Below are positions 48,387 to 58,869 of a stretch of 64,000 nucleotides of DNA, piece after piece. The position numbers and the translations under genes are program-made. The number at the start of each line of letters is the position of its first letter. Positions within the stretch are counted from its first letter, which is position 1. This stretch comes from Cunninghamella blakesleeana (taxonomy: Eukaryota; Mucoromycota; Mucoromycetes; Mucorales; Cunninghamellaceae), in assembly GCA_017871115.1 (NCBI GenBank), contig JAFCIZ010000008.1:248001-312000 (forward strand), written 5' to 3'. The notes below the pieces were generated by a model. It searched no databases and was not told the origin of the DNA. It saw only the letters and a list, made by a program, of their open reading frames with translations.

Positions 48387-49229
48387 ATGGGTTCCTCAGA
48401 CGATAGTGATGTTGGATCAGTTCATGAAGATCAAAGCGATATTGTTATGGAAGATAATAACGTAGAAGATGAAGAAGAATATAATCAACAATCAGATGAA
48501 AATATGGAAGAACAAGAACAAGAAGAAGAAGAAGAATACGTGGACAGTAATAAAGTTGAAATTGTAAGTAGATAAGCGGTAATAGTAAAGTGTTTTTATT
48601 TCAATTCCTTAAATAATTATATAATAATAAAAATAATAAGATAATATATAAAATAAAGAACTAAATAATTTATTTTATTATAATATAAATAGGTTAGTAG
48701 TGCACAAAACGATCCCACTTCCATGACTTTTTGTTTTAGAGATGAAGATCATACTGTTGGTAACTCACTACGACATATGATTAATAAAAAGTAAGTTGTT
48801 ATATAAGTTATTGAAGGTGTTATAGTGAATGGATAAAAGTATATAGTATATGAAAAAGTAATAAATATATTAATACATATTTATATTTATGTATAAAATA
48901 TTTTATTTTTATATAGTCCCCAAGTAGATTTTTGTGGTTATTCTATTCCTCATCCAACAGAACCTAAAATGCATGTTCGTATTCAAACTAGTGGTAAGTT
49001 ACCATCATAATCATATATATATATTATAAAAAAAGATTGTATATAAAAACAAAAAGTAATTAATGATATATAAATACAAATAATTCTTTTTTATTTAGAA
49101 AAAACAACAGCAGTGGATGCAGTTTTAAAAGGATTGAATGATTTATCAGAATTATGCACTCACATTCGTGATACATATGAAGCAGAATTGGCCAAAAAGA
49201 AATATACAGTTTTTAAAGAAATAGCATAA
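48387..49229 (+). CDS. RPC19: RNA polymerase I and III subunit AC19 (Rpc19)
   Basis: Four exons: 48387-48563, 48693-48790, 48917-48993 and 49099-49229, giving 160 aa. After an acidic N-terminal tail of ~60 residues comes the RPB11-like dimerisation fold: 'TFCFRDEDHTVGNSLRHMI' and 'VDFCGYSIPHPTEPKMHVRI', then helices to 'KKYTVFKEIA'. AC19 pairs with AC40 to form the assembly platform of RNA polymerases I and III. The acidic extension is typical of fungal AC19. The start is the first ATG after a leader frame lacking protein character. Confidence 0.94.
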
Positions 49230-50468
49230 CTTTTTTAAAAAAATACCTTCATATATTTTCCATTTCCATTTTTATATTTTATATTCGTTAGTTCCCCTAT
49301 CTTATCCCTAATCATTTTTATATACATTTATTTTTTTTTCTCGAAATCCATTTCATTTGCTATTTTTATTCTTTCCCATTATCATTACACTTTCTCAATT
49401 TATAAATATAATTTATTGTACATTGATATATATACATATATATATATTTTAAAAAAAGAAAAATAATTTAAAATATCTTTTCAAGTATAAGTCATCTTAC
49501 AGCTACTCTCAATATATATATATATATATATATATATTGTTTTTAGTATAATGATTATTGTGTATATCTGAGATATTAATAACCATGGAACAAAGTGTTA
49601 AACAAATTTGATTAAAGTTGTCATTTAATATACCTATTATTTAATAACATACACACTTAGTAAAAACATTTACGTATAGAACTTGAGCTTGTGTATATTT
49701 TTAAATATAAATCTAGATTTAATATGACAATTAACAAAATAAAATTAAAATTAAAATAATGCTAAATATATATATATGTTTATGTTGTCTGATTTTTAAA
49801 GAATAAGGTCCAAGCAAAATAATTATTTATCTCCATGGATAATTAATCGTTTCACCTAAATTATTAATATATTATTAATATTATGTTAAGATATGTGGAA
49901 AAGATGTTTTCCTAATCGATATCATGTTGACTATGTGAACTGTTATTAGTATATAAAAAATATGGATGGGAACAGTATAATTCCAAATATGGAAGTTTAA
50001 AATCTATTTTAATGATATTATTATGCGGTAGGTGTATTTAAAAGATGATTTTTTATACTCTTAAAAAATATATATTCATAAATTATATTAATAAACAATT
50101 AGAGTTATATCCTATTTCATTTTTTAGAAATCTAGTAATAAAAATGGAAAAATCTTGAACGTTACTTCATTCATTAGGGGCTCTGAAATTTTTTTCGTTT
50201 TGCAAGAAATATATATTTTTCAACTTGTAGATGTAAATAAAGACCATTATTATTATTATTATTGTTATTATTAGTACTGTGAAGTTATAGAATATGATTT
50301 ACTTGGTTCTATTTTTTTTGTTAATAAAATATTTATTAAAAAAAAAAAAAATACATCAGGATAGTACGATATTAAACACAATAATCACCCATAAAAAAAA
50401 GGAAAAGAATTAATAAAAAAAATATTATAACACAAATTATATGATAAAAATAATAGTAATGATTATAT
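49230..50468. other. 1.2-kb AT-rich 3' gap between converging AC19 and STI1 genes
   Basis: AATAAA-like signals and (TA)n runs at 49513-49537. No coding sequence was recognised on either strand. Confidence 0.5.
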
Positions 50469-51835
50469 TTAGGCCATTCTCAAAATACCAGCAGACATTA
50501 ATTTACGGATATTAGCAGCGATTTGAGGATTCTTCAAATGTTCTTGAGCGGCTTTAGGATCAGCTTGCATTTGTTGAAGAATTTGTTGCATGACAGGGTC
50601 AGAAAGGATACGTTGAATTTCAGGATCTTGAGCAGCTCTTTTCAAGATTTCTTCTTGAGATTCTTCAGCACTAGATCCACCAGTGAAAGGATTCATAGCT
50701 GCATAAGCTTTGTTAAGTTGTTGTTGAATTTCTCTAGAAGATTTATTGTCTTTATCATGTAATTGAGCTTCTTTAAGTGTATCAATGGACTCTTGGTATT
50801 CCTTCTTGGCAAATTGAACGGCAGCTTTACGAATATAACCACGAACTATAATTTAAAAATAGAAAATATGAAAAAAAATACAGAATTTCGTTTAGTATTA
50901 TTGTTACTATTAAAATTCCTTTTTTTTTATTGATATATGATAATGCATTTGAGTTTCTATTAATAATTTTACCGAATTCAGGATCTAATTCAATACACTT
51001 ATTGGCATCTTTTTCAGCTTCATGAATAGCCATTAATTTCAAGTAACAAACAGCACGATTGGAATAAGGTCGAACATCCTTTTCATTTCTTTTAATAGCT
51101 TCAGTATATTGTTCAATAGCTTCAGGCCATTTACTTTCCTTAAATAATGCATTACCAGCATCACGAGCCTTGTCAGCTAATTCTGGGTTATAGTAAGCAG
51201 CTTTTTCTTGTTCCTTTTTTAATTTTTCAGTATCACGTAATTTTTGAAGTGTATCGGGTGTACGATGTTCTGTTAAAGATTTACCATAGTATTTGATAGC
51301 AGCATCTAAGTCTTCTTTTTTAACATAAGCATTACCAATACGTTGAAGAGCTCTATTGTTGATGAATCATTATAATATTAATAAATATAATTCGATATAT
51401 TATTAAACTACTCTTATTATTATTATTATATATATATGTAACATATATTCTATTTTGTTTATTTGTTACCTGGCAATAAGTTTATAATCAGCTCTAAGTT
51501 CACGGCCTTTTTCAACGGCTTCTTCACATACAGTAATACATTCATCGTATTTTTCTTGTTCAAATAATACAGCTATTTAATAGTAACAATAAAAAATATT
51601 GTATTGTGTTATTATTATGTATTTAAGTATCTGTGTTAAAAATATAACGTGATATTTACATTAATGTTTTTTTTATCTCTTTACCTGCTTTGTTGGTTAA
51701 AAAGGTAACGTTAGAATTGTCTAACTCCCAAGCTTTATTATAATGGGTTAAAGCTTCTTCAAATTGACGTTGTTTATAAGCCTTATTTCCAAGTTCTTTT
51801 TCATTTAAAGCTTGTTGTTTATTATCGTCAGACAT
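50469..51835 (-). CDS. Short STI1/Hop-type Hsp90 co-chaperone (TPR2A-TPR2B-DP2 only)
   Basis: Four exons read right to left: 51835-51685, 51572-51470, 51352-50973 and 50845-50469, giving 336 aa. The sequence begins at TPR2A ('ELGNKAYKQRQFEEALTHY'), which holds the carboxylate-clamp Lys/Asn/Arg residues. It continues with 'RADYKLIARALQRIGNAY', TPR2B ('AGNALFKESKWPEAIEQY', 'VRGYIRKAAVQFAKKEY') and the DP2 domain ('DPEIQRILSDPVMQQIL', end 'IRKLMSAGILRMA'). It aligns with roughly residues 260-589 of yeast Sti1; TPR1 and DP1 are absent. The start ATG follows ~640 bases with no matching coding sequence, so this is a genuinely short gene, not an edge effect. It should bind Hsp90 MEEVD; Hsp70 binding by TPR1 is not available. 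Confidence 0.9.
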
Positions 51836-52482
51836 GTTGTTTATAATTTTTTTTTAAAAAAAGAGTGATAGTTAAGTAAAGAAAAAAAAGAAAGAGGAAA
51901 AAAAAAATTGAAGAAAAGGAAAATAAATAATAAATACGAGGTTTCCAGAACACTCGACCAAAAAATTATGAATCTCCGCTTTCTTACGCGTGAAGTGGCT
52001 TCCTGATCTAGATACTTTTTTTTTCTTCATTGTTTTCTTTTTCATATTTTTTTTTCGCATTTAGTTTATATATATATATATATATGTTAGTATTGATGAA
52101 TATATATAATGATCCAACGTTTTGTTTTTAGGTTTACTAACTTTATCTTTTTTTTTTAAAGAAAAACAATTTTTATAATAGGTATATATATTCTTTTTAT
52201 GGATGTTTTTTCCAGTTTGTTAAAATGCCGCACCAATGGCTATTTTTTATGCGAAGGATTAACTCGTCACAATGTCTGTGGAAGAAGGGTTTGACCATAT
52301 TTTTTTTTTCTCTCCCTCCTCTTCTTTTTTTTCCCTTAATACTCATTTTTTTTCTCCAAAAGTAATAAAATAATATGAGTTTTTTTCTTTATTATAATAT
52401 TCATTCTAATATATATTATTTTTATTGTTATTGATATTTGTATATATATATATATATATGTATATTAATATATATTTTATAG
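51836..52482. promoter_or_regulatory. Divergent upstream region of the STI1-like gene and the mitochondrial coiled-coil gene
   Basis: AT-rich, with (TA)n runs at 52072-52084 and 52442-52460. TTCCAGAACACTCGAC at about 51943 resembles part of a heat-shock element (inverted nGAAn units), which would suit a co-chaperone gene; this is a weak, unverified suggestion. No coding sequence was found. Confidence 0.35.
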
Positions 52483-53472
52483 ATGTCATTTATTCAACGT
52501 TTTAAACCAGTATTGTTAAAGAATTCAGTTCAACCTACTCGTTTCAACACTTATCGATATTATACTACAGAAACAACAGCAGAAGTAAAAAAAGGGACAT
52601 TTTCTTTCCGTAGCGGGTAAAAAATAATACTTTATATAATTATTTAATATCTGAGTAACCATTAATTCACATGATATCGACATATATTTTTTTTATTTTA
52701 TTTTAATATAAAAAAAAAAAGATTTATCGGGTTTTTAGTAGGAATATCATTAACAGGATCTATTGGATATTATTATTTATTAGAAGAATATTATCATGCC
52801 TCAGAATCATTATTGACATCAGTACAGGAACTTCAAGCATCAACCGAAAAGGAAAGTTGCTTTTTTAAGGAGTTATATTGAACTTTTTATATTCATTTTA
52901 TATTTACTTTTATTTTCTTTATATGTTATTATTGATTTTTAATTATATTATGTTAATTTTTTATATTTATTCTTTTTAAATAAATAATAGGTTCGGGATT
53001 ATGCAAAAAAGATTGAAGAAGTTGAAAAAGATTTGAAATACTTGAAGAAAAACACAGCAAGTCATCAAGAGCTAGAAGAGACAAGAATTCAACTCCGTAA
53101 ATTATATGTAAGTAAATTTTATTGGTTAAAGATCATGAAACTAAAAAATGTTCCAGGGCGAAAAAGTCTATCTGATTTTGAAAATTTTTTTTTATTATTT
53201 TTGTTTATAATCCCTTTAGGACACTTTGAATATGGATCATCTCGAATTAAAAACGCATGTATGGGGATTAGGTAAAAAAAGGCTAAAAAGATAAAAAAAA
53301 AAAAATAAAAATAAAAAGGAGAAAAAATCAATTAATTCAAAAATAATAAATAATAAATAATAATGTATGTCCAAATTGTATTAATGTAAAATTTTGTTTT
53401 TTATTATTATTATTATTATTATTATTTTATATATTTTATATAGAAAAAGATTTAAATAATGTATTGAAATAA
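52483..53472 (+). CDS. Small mitochondrial single-TM coiled-coil protein, with one non-canonical donor
   Basis: Five exons: 52483-52616, 52722-52851, 52991-53107, 53220-53271 and 53444-53472, giving 153 aa. The N-terminus is basic and acid-free ('MSFIQRFKPVLLKNSVQPTR') and ends near 'YRYYTTET', a mitochondrial presequence pattern. One TM follows ('GFLVGISLTGSIGYYYLL'), then a coiled coil of ~70 residues. Family not recognised; an inner-membrane protein with a soluble coil is inferred. To join exons 2 and 3 in frame with the full coil, the donor at 52852 must be GAAAGT (GA instead of GT). A canonical but shorter alternative uses GTACAG at 52822 and drops ten residues. The last exon is 29 bp. 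Confidence 0.7.
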
Positions 53473-53806
53473 AAAAAATTACTATATGTCATAAAAAAAA
53501 ATTAATATGAAAAAAAAAAAAAAAAAGACTTCGGAGTGGAAAAATTCTCCAATTTGGTTGGATATTATTTTAAAAGCCACACAGCCCAAAAGATAATGAA
53601 TAAAAAAAAAGTTTTTTTTAAATTCCCCCTTTTTTTTTTTTTTTCTCTTTCTCTTTTTTTTCTTTTTCTTTAACTTTTTCTGTTCCTATATTCATCCTTT
53701 CTTATTTGTAAATCCTTACATTTAAGACCTTCTTTTTTTCTATCCCACTCATTTATTTTATATACCTTTTTTTCTTTTTTTGAACAGATAAAAAAAAATA
53801 AATATC
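53473..53806. promoter_or_regulatory. Pyrimidine-rich promoter/leader of eEF3
   Basis: From about 53628 to 53785 the plus strand is almost all C and T, with TTTCTC and CTTTTT runs, ending shortly before the eEF3 ATG. Such tracts are common at the cores of strongly transcribed fungal genes. No TATA box is obvious. Confidence 0.5.
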
Positions 53807-56800
53807 ATGGTTGCTGCTGCTGCTAAAAATGATATTGAAATCAAGAAGGTTGCCGTAAAGGCTGTCTCTACTGATGAAAAGAAGCAAGCCAAGGAATTAC
53901 TTGCCAAACTTTCTGGTGCTTCTGATGCTGATCGTGCTTCTCTTGCTGAAGAACTCGTTTCCTTCGTTAAAGCTAAAGGTGTCTCTGCTCTTAAACAAGC
54001 CAATATTGTAGATGCCATTACTAAGGATCTTACTAATAAGAAAAATGCTGGTGCTCGTCAATCTGGTATTGCTGCTGTTGATGCTTTCTCCAAAGTTCCT
54101 GAAGCTGAACCTTTCATTATTGGTACCTTAGCTAACCTCTTAGAACTTCAAGCCGATAAACAAAAGGCTGTTCAAGAAGCTGCTGCTGAAACTGCTAAAA
54201 ACATTATTACTAACTTCAACCCTCATGCTGCTTATCTTTTAGTCCCTATCATCTTAAAGGGTCTTGATAACTCTTGCAAATGGCAAACCAAGATGCTTTC
54301 TTTAGCTCTTTTTGATGAATTAGTCAAGCAACATCCTAAAGAATTCTTTGTCACTATCCCTGATGTTATCCCTGTTGTCTCTGACTGTATGTGGGATACC
54401 AAGGCTGATGTCAAGAAGGCTGCTACCACTACCATGGGTAATATCTGTACTTTAGTTGAAAACAAAGATATTGAACGTTTCATTCCTGCCGTTATTGGTT
54501 GTATCAACAAACCCGAAAATGTCCCTGAAACCATTCACTTGTTGGGTGCTACTACTTTTGTTCAAGAAGTTGATTCCGCTACTCTCTCCATCATGGTTCC
54601 TTTATTAGGTCGTGGTTTGAATGAACGTGCTACCCCCATCAAGCGTAAATCTGCTCTTATCATTGATAACATGTGTAAACTTGTCGATGATCCTGAAGTT
54701 GCTGCTCCTTTCTTACCTCTCTTATTACCTGCTCTTGAAAAAGTTCAAGATGTTGTTGCTGACCCCGAATGTCGTGGTGTCGTTCAAAAGGCTCTTGCTA
54801 CTTTAGATCGTATCTCCAAGACTGGTGCTCAAATCTTCTCTAAACAAGAAAAGACTGATAAAATCAATGCTACTTTCAAGGAACTTTTACCTGAACAAGA
54901 TGCTGCTCTTGCTCCTATTGCTGAATACATTTCTCAATTAGCTTTAGGTCTCTGTATCGCTAAAAACTTCTTCAAGAACGAATGGATCAAGACTTTATCT
55001 ACTTTAGTTAAGGTCTTTGTTGCTGAATCTGATGCTGATGCTGTTGTTGGTAAGGCTCTCGATAAGTGCGAAGAAGCTGTTACTCCTAAGGATCCCGAAG
55101 AAGATGACGAAGAAGGTGAAGATCTCTGTAACTGTGAATTCTCTCTTGCTTATGGTGCTAAGATCTTATTAAATCGTACCGCTTTACGTCTTAAACGTGG
55201 TCGTCGTTATGGTTTATGTGGTGCCAACGGTTGTGGTAAGTTTTAAAAAAAAATACAATAAATATAATAGGTTTTTTAAAAGGAGTGATTTGGTTGGTTG
55301 ATTAGGAAAAAAAAATTTTTTTCATTTGTTTTGTTTATTTTTCTAATCTAAAACTCAAAAATTTTAATCTCAATTTTTTTTTTTTTTTTTAAAATGAATA
55401 GGTAAATCCACTCTTATGCGTGCTATTGCCAACGAACAAGTTGATGGTTTCCCTCCTAAATCTGAATTAAAGACTGTTTATGTTGAACACGATATTGACG
55501 GTTCTGAAGCTGATACTCCTTTAATTGATTTCATCATTGCCTCTGAAGGTGTTGAAACTAAAGATCGTGAACAAGTTCACAAAATCTTACGTGACTACGG
55601 TTTCACTGAAGAAATGGTTACCAACATGGCTATTGGTGCTCTTTCTGGTGGTTGGAAAATGAAGCTTGCTCTTGCTCGTGCTATGTTAATGAATGCTGAT
55701 ATTTTATTATTGGACGAACCTACCAATCACTTGGATGTTGTTAACGTTGCTTGGTTAGAAAACTATCTCTTAGGTCTTAAGACTGTTACCTCCATCATTG
55801 TCTCTCACGACTCTGGTTTCTTAGATCACGTCTGTTCCGATATTATCCATTATGAAGCCAACTACAAATTAAAACGTTATAAGGGTAATCTTTCTGAATT
55901 CGTCAAGAAGGTCCCTAAGGCTGCTTCTTACTACTCTCTTGATGCTGCTCAAATCAAATTCAGTTTCCCTGAACCTGGTTTCTTAGAAGGTATCAAGACC
56001 AAGGAACGTGCTATCTTAAAGATGAAGAACGTTGATTTCCAATATCCTGGTACTTCTCGCAAACAATTAATTGATATTTCTATGCAATGTAGTTTGTCTT
56101 CTCGTGTTGCTGTCATTGGTCCTAATGGTGCTGGTAAGTGTTTATTAAATAAAAAAAAATATAAATCATAAAAAATTAGAGAGTGGAGCATATATTAATG
56201 TACTTTTGTTTTTTTTAATAATTAGGTAAATCCACCTTAATTAAATTATTAACTGGTGAAATTGAATCTGATATTGGTACCGTCTGGAAGCATCCTAATT
56301 TACGTATTGCTTATGTTGCTCAACACGCTTTCCATCACATTGAAAAACATTTAGACATTACTCCTAACGAATATATCCAATGGCGTTATGCTACTGGTGA
56401 AGATCGTGAAGAATTAGATAAGGTTGATCGTGTCATCACTGAAGAAGAACAAAAACAAATGGAACAAGCTTTCGTTATTGAAGGTGAAAAACGTGTTGTT
56501 GATGATATCGTTGGTCGTCGTAAGCTCAAGCAATCTTATGAATACGAAGTTTCTTGGGTTGGTCGTTCCTCTGTTGATAACACTTGGATTTCTCGTCAAA
56601 AACTTGAAAACATGGGTTTCTCCAAGAAGATTGCTGAAGTTGATGCTCTCGAAGCCGCTAAATTAGGTCTTAACCGTCCTTTAACCTCCAAGGAAATTGA
56701 AAAACATTTAACTGAAGTTGGTTTAGAAGCTGAATTCGCCACTCACTCTCGTATCCGTGGTCTTTCTGGTGGTCAAAAAGTCAAATTGGTCATTGGTGCT

Positions 56801-57199
56801 GCTATGTGGAATAAACCTCACATGTTAGTTCTTGACGAACCTACCAATTATTTAGATCGTGAATCTCTTGGTGCTTTAGCTGGTGCTATCAAAGAATATG
56901 GTGGTGGTGTCGTTATTGTTACTCACAACCGTGAATTCTCTGAAGCTCTCTGTAATGAAGTATGGAAGGTTGATGCTGGTCGTTTAGTTGCTTCCGGTCA
57001 TAACTGGGTATCTGGTAATGGTACTACCAAGATTGATGAAAAGGAAGAAGAAGACCAAGTTGATGCTCAAGGTAACACTATTAAGGCCGCTAAGAAGAAG
57101 GTCAAATTAACCTCCAAGGAACTCCGTAAGAAGAAGAAGGAACGTATGGAACGTCGTAAACGTGGTGAAGAAGTTTTCACTTCTGAAGATGAACTCTAA
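53807..57199 (+). CDS. TEF3: Translation elongation factor 3 (eEF3), ABC-F ATPase
   Basis: Three exons: 53807-55235, 55402-56133 and 56226-57199, giving 1044 aa, the same length as yeast Yef3. N-terminal HEAT repeats (~1-320) and a helical bundle precede ABC1 (Walker A 'GANGCGKST', signature '[10 protein letters not shown]', Walker B '[12 protein letters not shown]'). ABC2 has 'GPNGAGKST', '[10 protein letters not shown]' and '[12 protein letters not shown]', with the chromodomain-like insert between ('[18 protein letters not shown]'). The end is Lys/Arg-rich. eEF3 releases E-site tRNA and aids eEF1A delivery. Both introns interrupt the Gly codon just before Lys of the two Walker A motifs, in the same phase. 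Codon choice is strongly biased (GCT, GTC, AAG, CGT), fitting very high expression. Confidence 0.98.
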
Positions 57200-57548
57200 A
57201 TAATATATAAAAATAATAATAATCCATTCAGTTTTTAGATTAAAAAATTATATTATTATATACACCTTTTATTTTATTTTTTCTTTTATATATTCTTTAT
57301 TCTTTATTTATATATGCATTTCTCCATTATTAGATTGTATTTGTTACTAATATAAATATCAATAATATAATTATAAATATATACTCTTATAATAAAATAG
57401 TTCTTATTTTGTACCAATTTTTTTTTTATATGTTCATAAATAAATAGCATGATCGTCTCAATTAAATATTTATAGCAAATTTAAAATTATAGGAATGTTA
57501 AGCTTTTATTTATAAAAATTTAAAAAATATAAAATTGGATTTGATTTA

Positions 57549-57769
57549 ATCATTTACTTCACATACAGCACATTCGTACCCTAATCCACCAGCTAAGTTA
57601 TAGACTCACAGGTGCTTAAATTAATACATTTGCCTGGGAATAATTCTTGGCATTTTTTCGTGCACTCTGCCAAAGGCTTTTCAGTTTTATCCACAGCACG
57701 TTATGGCATCACCACTAACAGTATTAATTGAAAAAGTAAAGCAGTACATAAATATAAAACTTTTATCAT
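57549..57769 (-). pseudogene. Degenerate small secreted cysteine-rich protein gene
   Basis: The minus strand from the ATG at 57769 codes a strong signal-peptide-like start ('MIKVLYLCTALLFQLILLVV') but meets an in-frame stop after 22 codons. Cys-rich coding potential resumes in another frame (for example 'ECTKKCQELFPGKCINL'). It then shifts frame again near 57602-57608, ending in a third segment with two more Cys and a stop at about 57549. The whole would have been ~70-75 residues with about six Cys in the mature part. The breaks are too close together for introns of the size used here, so a decayed gene (or sequence errors) is likely. Family not recognised; many fungi encode such small secreted proteins. 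Confidence 0.55.
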
Positions 57770-58300
57770 TTTGTATTTAATTCGATTATTGTTTAGTTTA
57801 AAAAAAAAGAAAAAGAAAATATTCTGCCTTTTTATAACTTAGAAAAATTATAATTCAAGGGACATATCTTTCTTTTTCCTCGTCCTATATTCCTTATACA
57901 TACGTGTGCCTCCTCATCTCAACGAAAAAAAAGCTGTTTGCTCCATAAAATACTCTAAAATATTACAACGTAGCATTTACCTTTTTTTTTTTTGTATACA
58001 TATACGTATGTTCCTTTTTATTTTCTATTTTAATTTTTTAAAATAAAATATTATATTGAATTTATTCCTCATGTAAAAAAATACTCTTTTAATTACCCTT
58101 TATTTTATATCCAGATACATTTTTTTTTATTCAATAATAGAACGAAGATAAAATTATATAAAATAATAAAAAGATTGGCAGTTTAATTTGATCATGTTTA
58201 GCGATTACTGACGTTTTTTTAATGAACCATCAGACATAATCTGACATAAAACCTAACATTATCAGGAGTTGAAATAGTTTTTGATACAGTTACGTAAAAG

Positions 58301-58330
58301 GAGCATTAAGTAATTATAATGCTCTTTTTT
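58301..58330. other. Perfect 8-bp inverted repeat followed by a T run
   Basis: GAGCATTA at 58301-58308 pairs with TAATGCTC at 58317-58324 around an 8-base loop, then six T follow. On the plus strand this resembles a hairpin plus poly-T. In a eukaryote it may be chance, or the 3' end of a small polymerase III transcript. No upstream A/B boxes were recognised. Confidence 0.4.
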
Positions 58331-58869
58331 AGTTGGGGTTTTTTTTAAATAAAAATAAAAAAGGGTTAAAAAATAATTCAAAAATTAAAGTTTTAAGCTT
58401 AATATGCATTCAATTCCATAAACAACATGTAGATGAATTGATGTTATATTCCTCATTACAGCTTATTATATCATCCATATTTTTTTAAAGTTTGAAAATA
58501 AAAAATGATCTTACAAATAATAAATATTTCTTTGCCACTAAATAAAAAAATTTTTTTTAATTGCTATACTAATGTACATATAAAATATTCATTTATATTA
58601 ACTTTTGTAAAGGAAAAAAAATATTAATACATGTTTGTGTATGAGCTTTATTTGTGATTATCGTGTATATTATTATAGTTATTTTTTATGATTCAATTTA
58701 TATGTTTTGCCAGTTCACAGGTAAATATTATGCTATATAAAGGATCATCAATGTCTGAAATAGGATTTTTTAAAAAAAACGGGGATTAAAAATTATTTAT
58801 TTTTTTTTAAAAAAAAATACATTTCCTTCACTTTACACTTTATTTTTTTATGTCAACTGTTTAAATAAA

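Larger units (their letters stand above)
57200..58869. other. Gap downstream of eEF3 holding a broken small gene and a hairpin
   Basis: About 1.7 kb, mostly AT-rich. It contains the pseudogene at 57549-57769 and a perfect 8-bp inverted repeat followed by T at 58301-58330, both listed separately. The final ~250 bases lead into HisRS. No intact coding sequence was found. Confidence 0.5.

Noticed and set aside
51940..51960. Heat-shock element upstream of the STI1-like gene as a firm call
   Set aside because: Only a partial, imperfect GAA/TTC arrangement is visible; it is mentioned as a weak suggestion only.
54232..54534. 100-codon antisense frame in eEF3
   Set aside because: It is a shadow of a strongly codon-biased gene; the sense strand is unambiguous eEF3.
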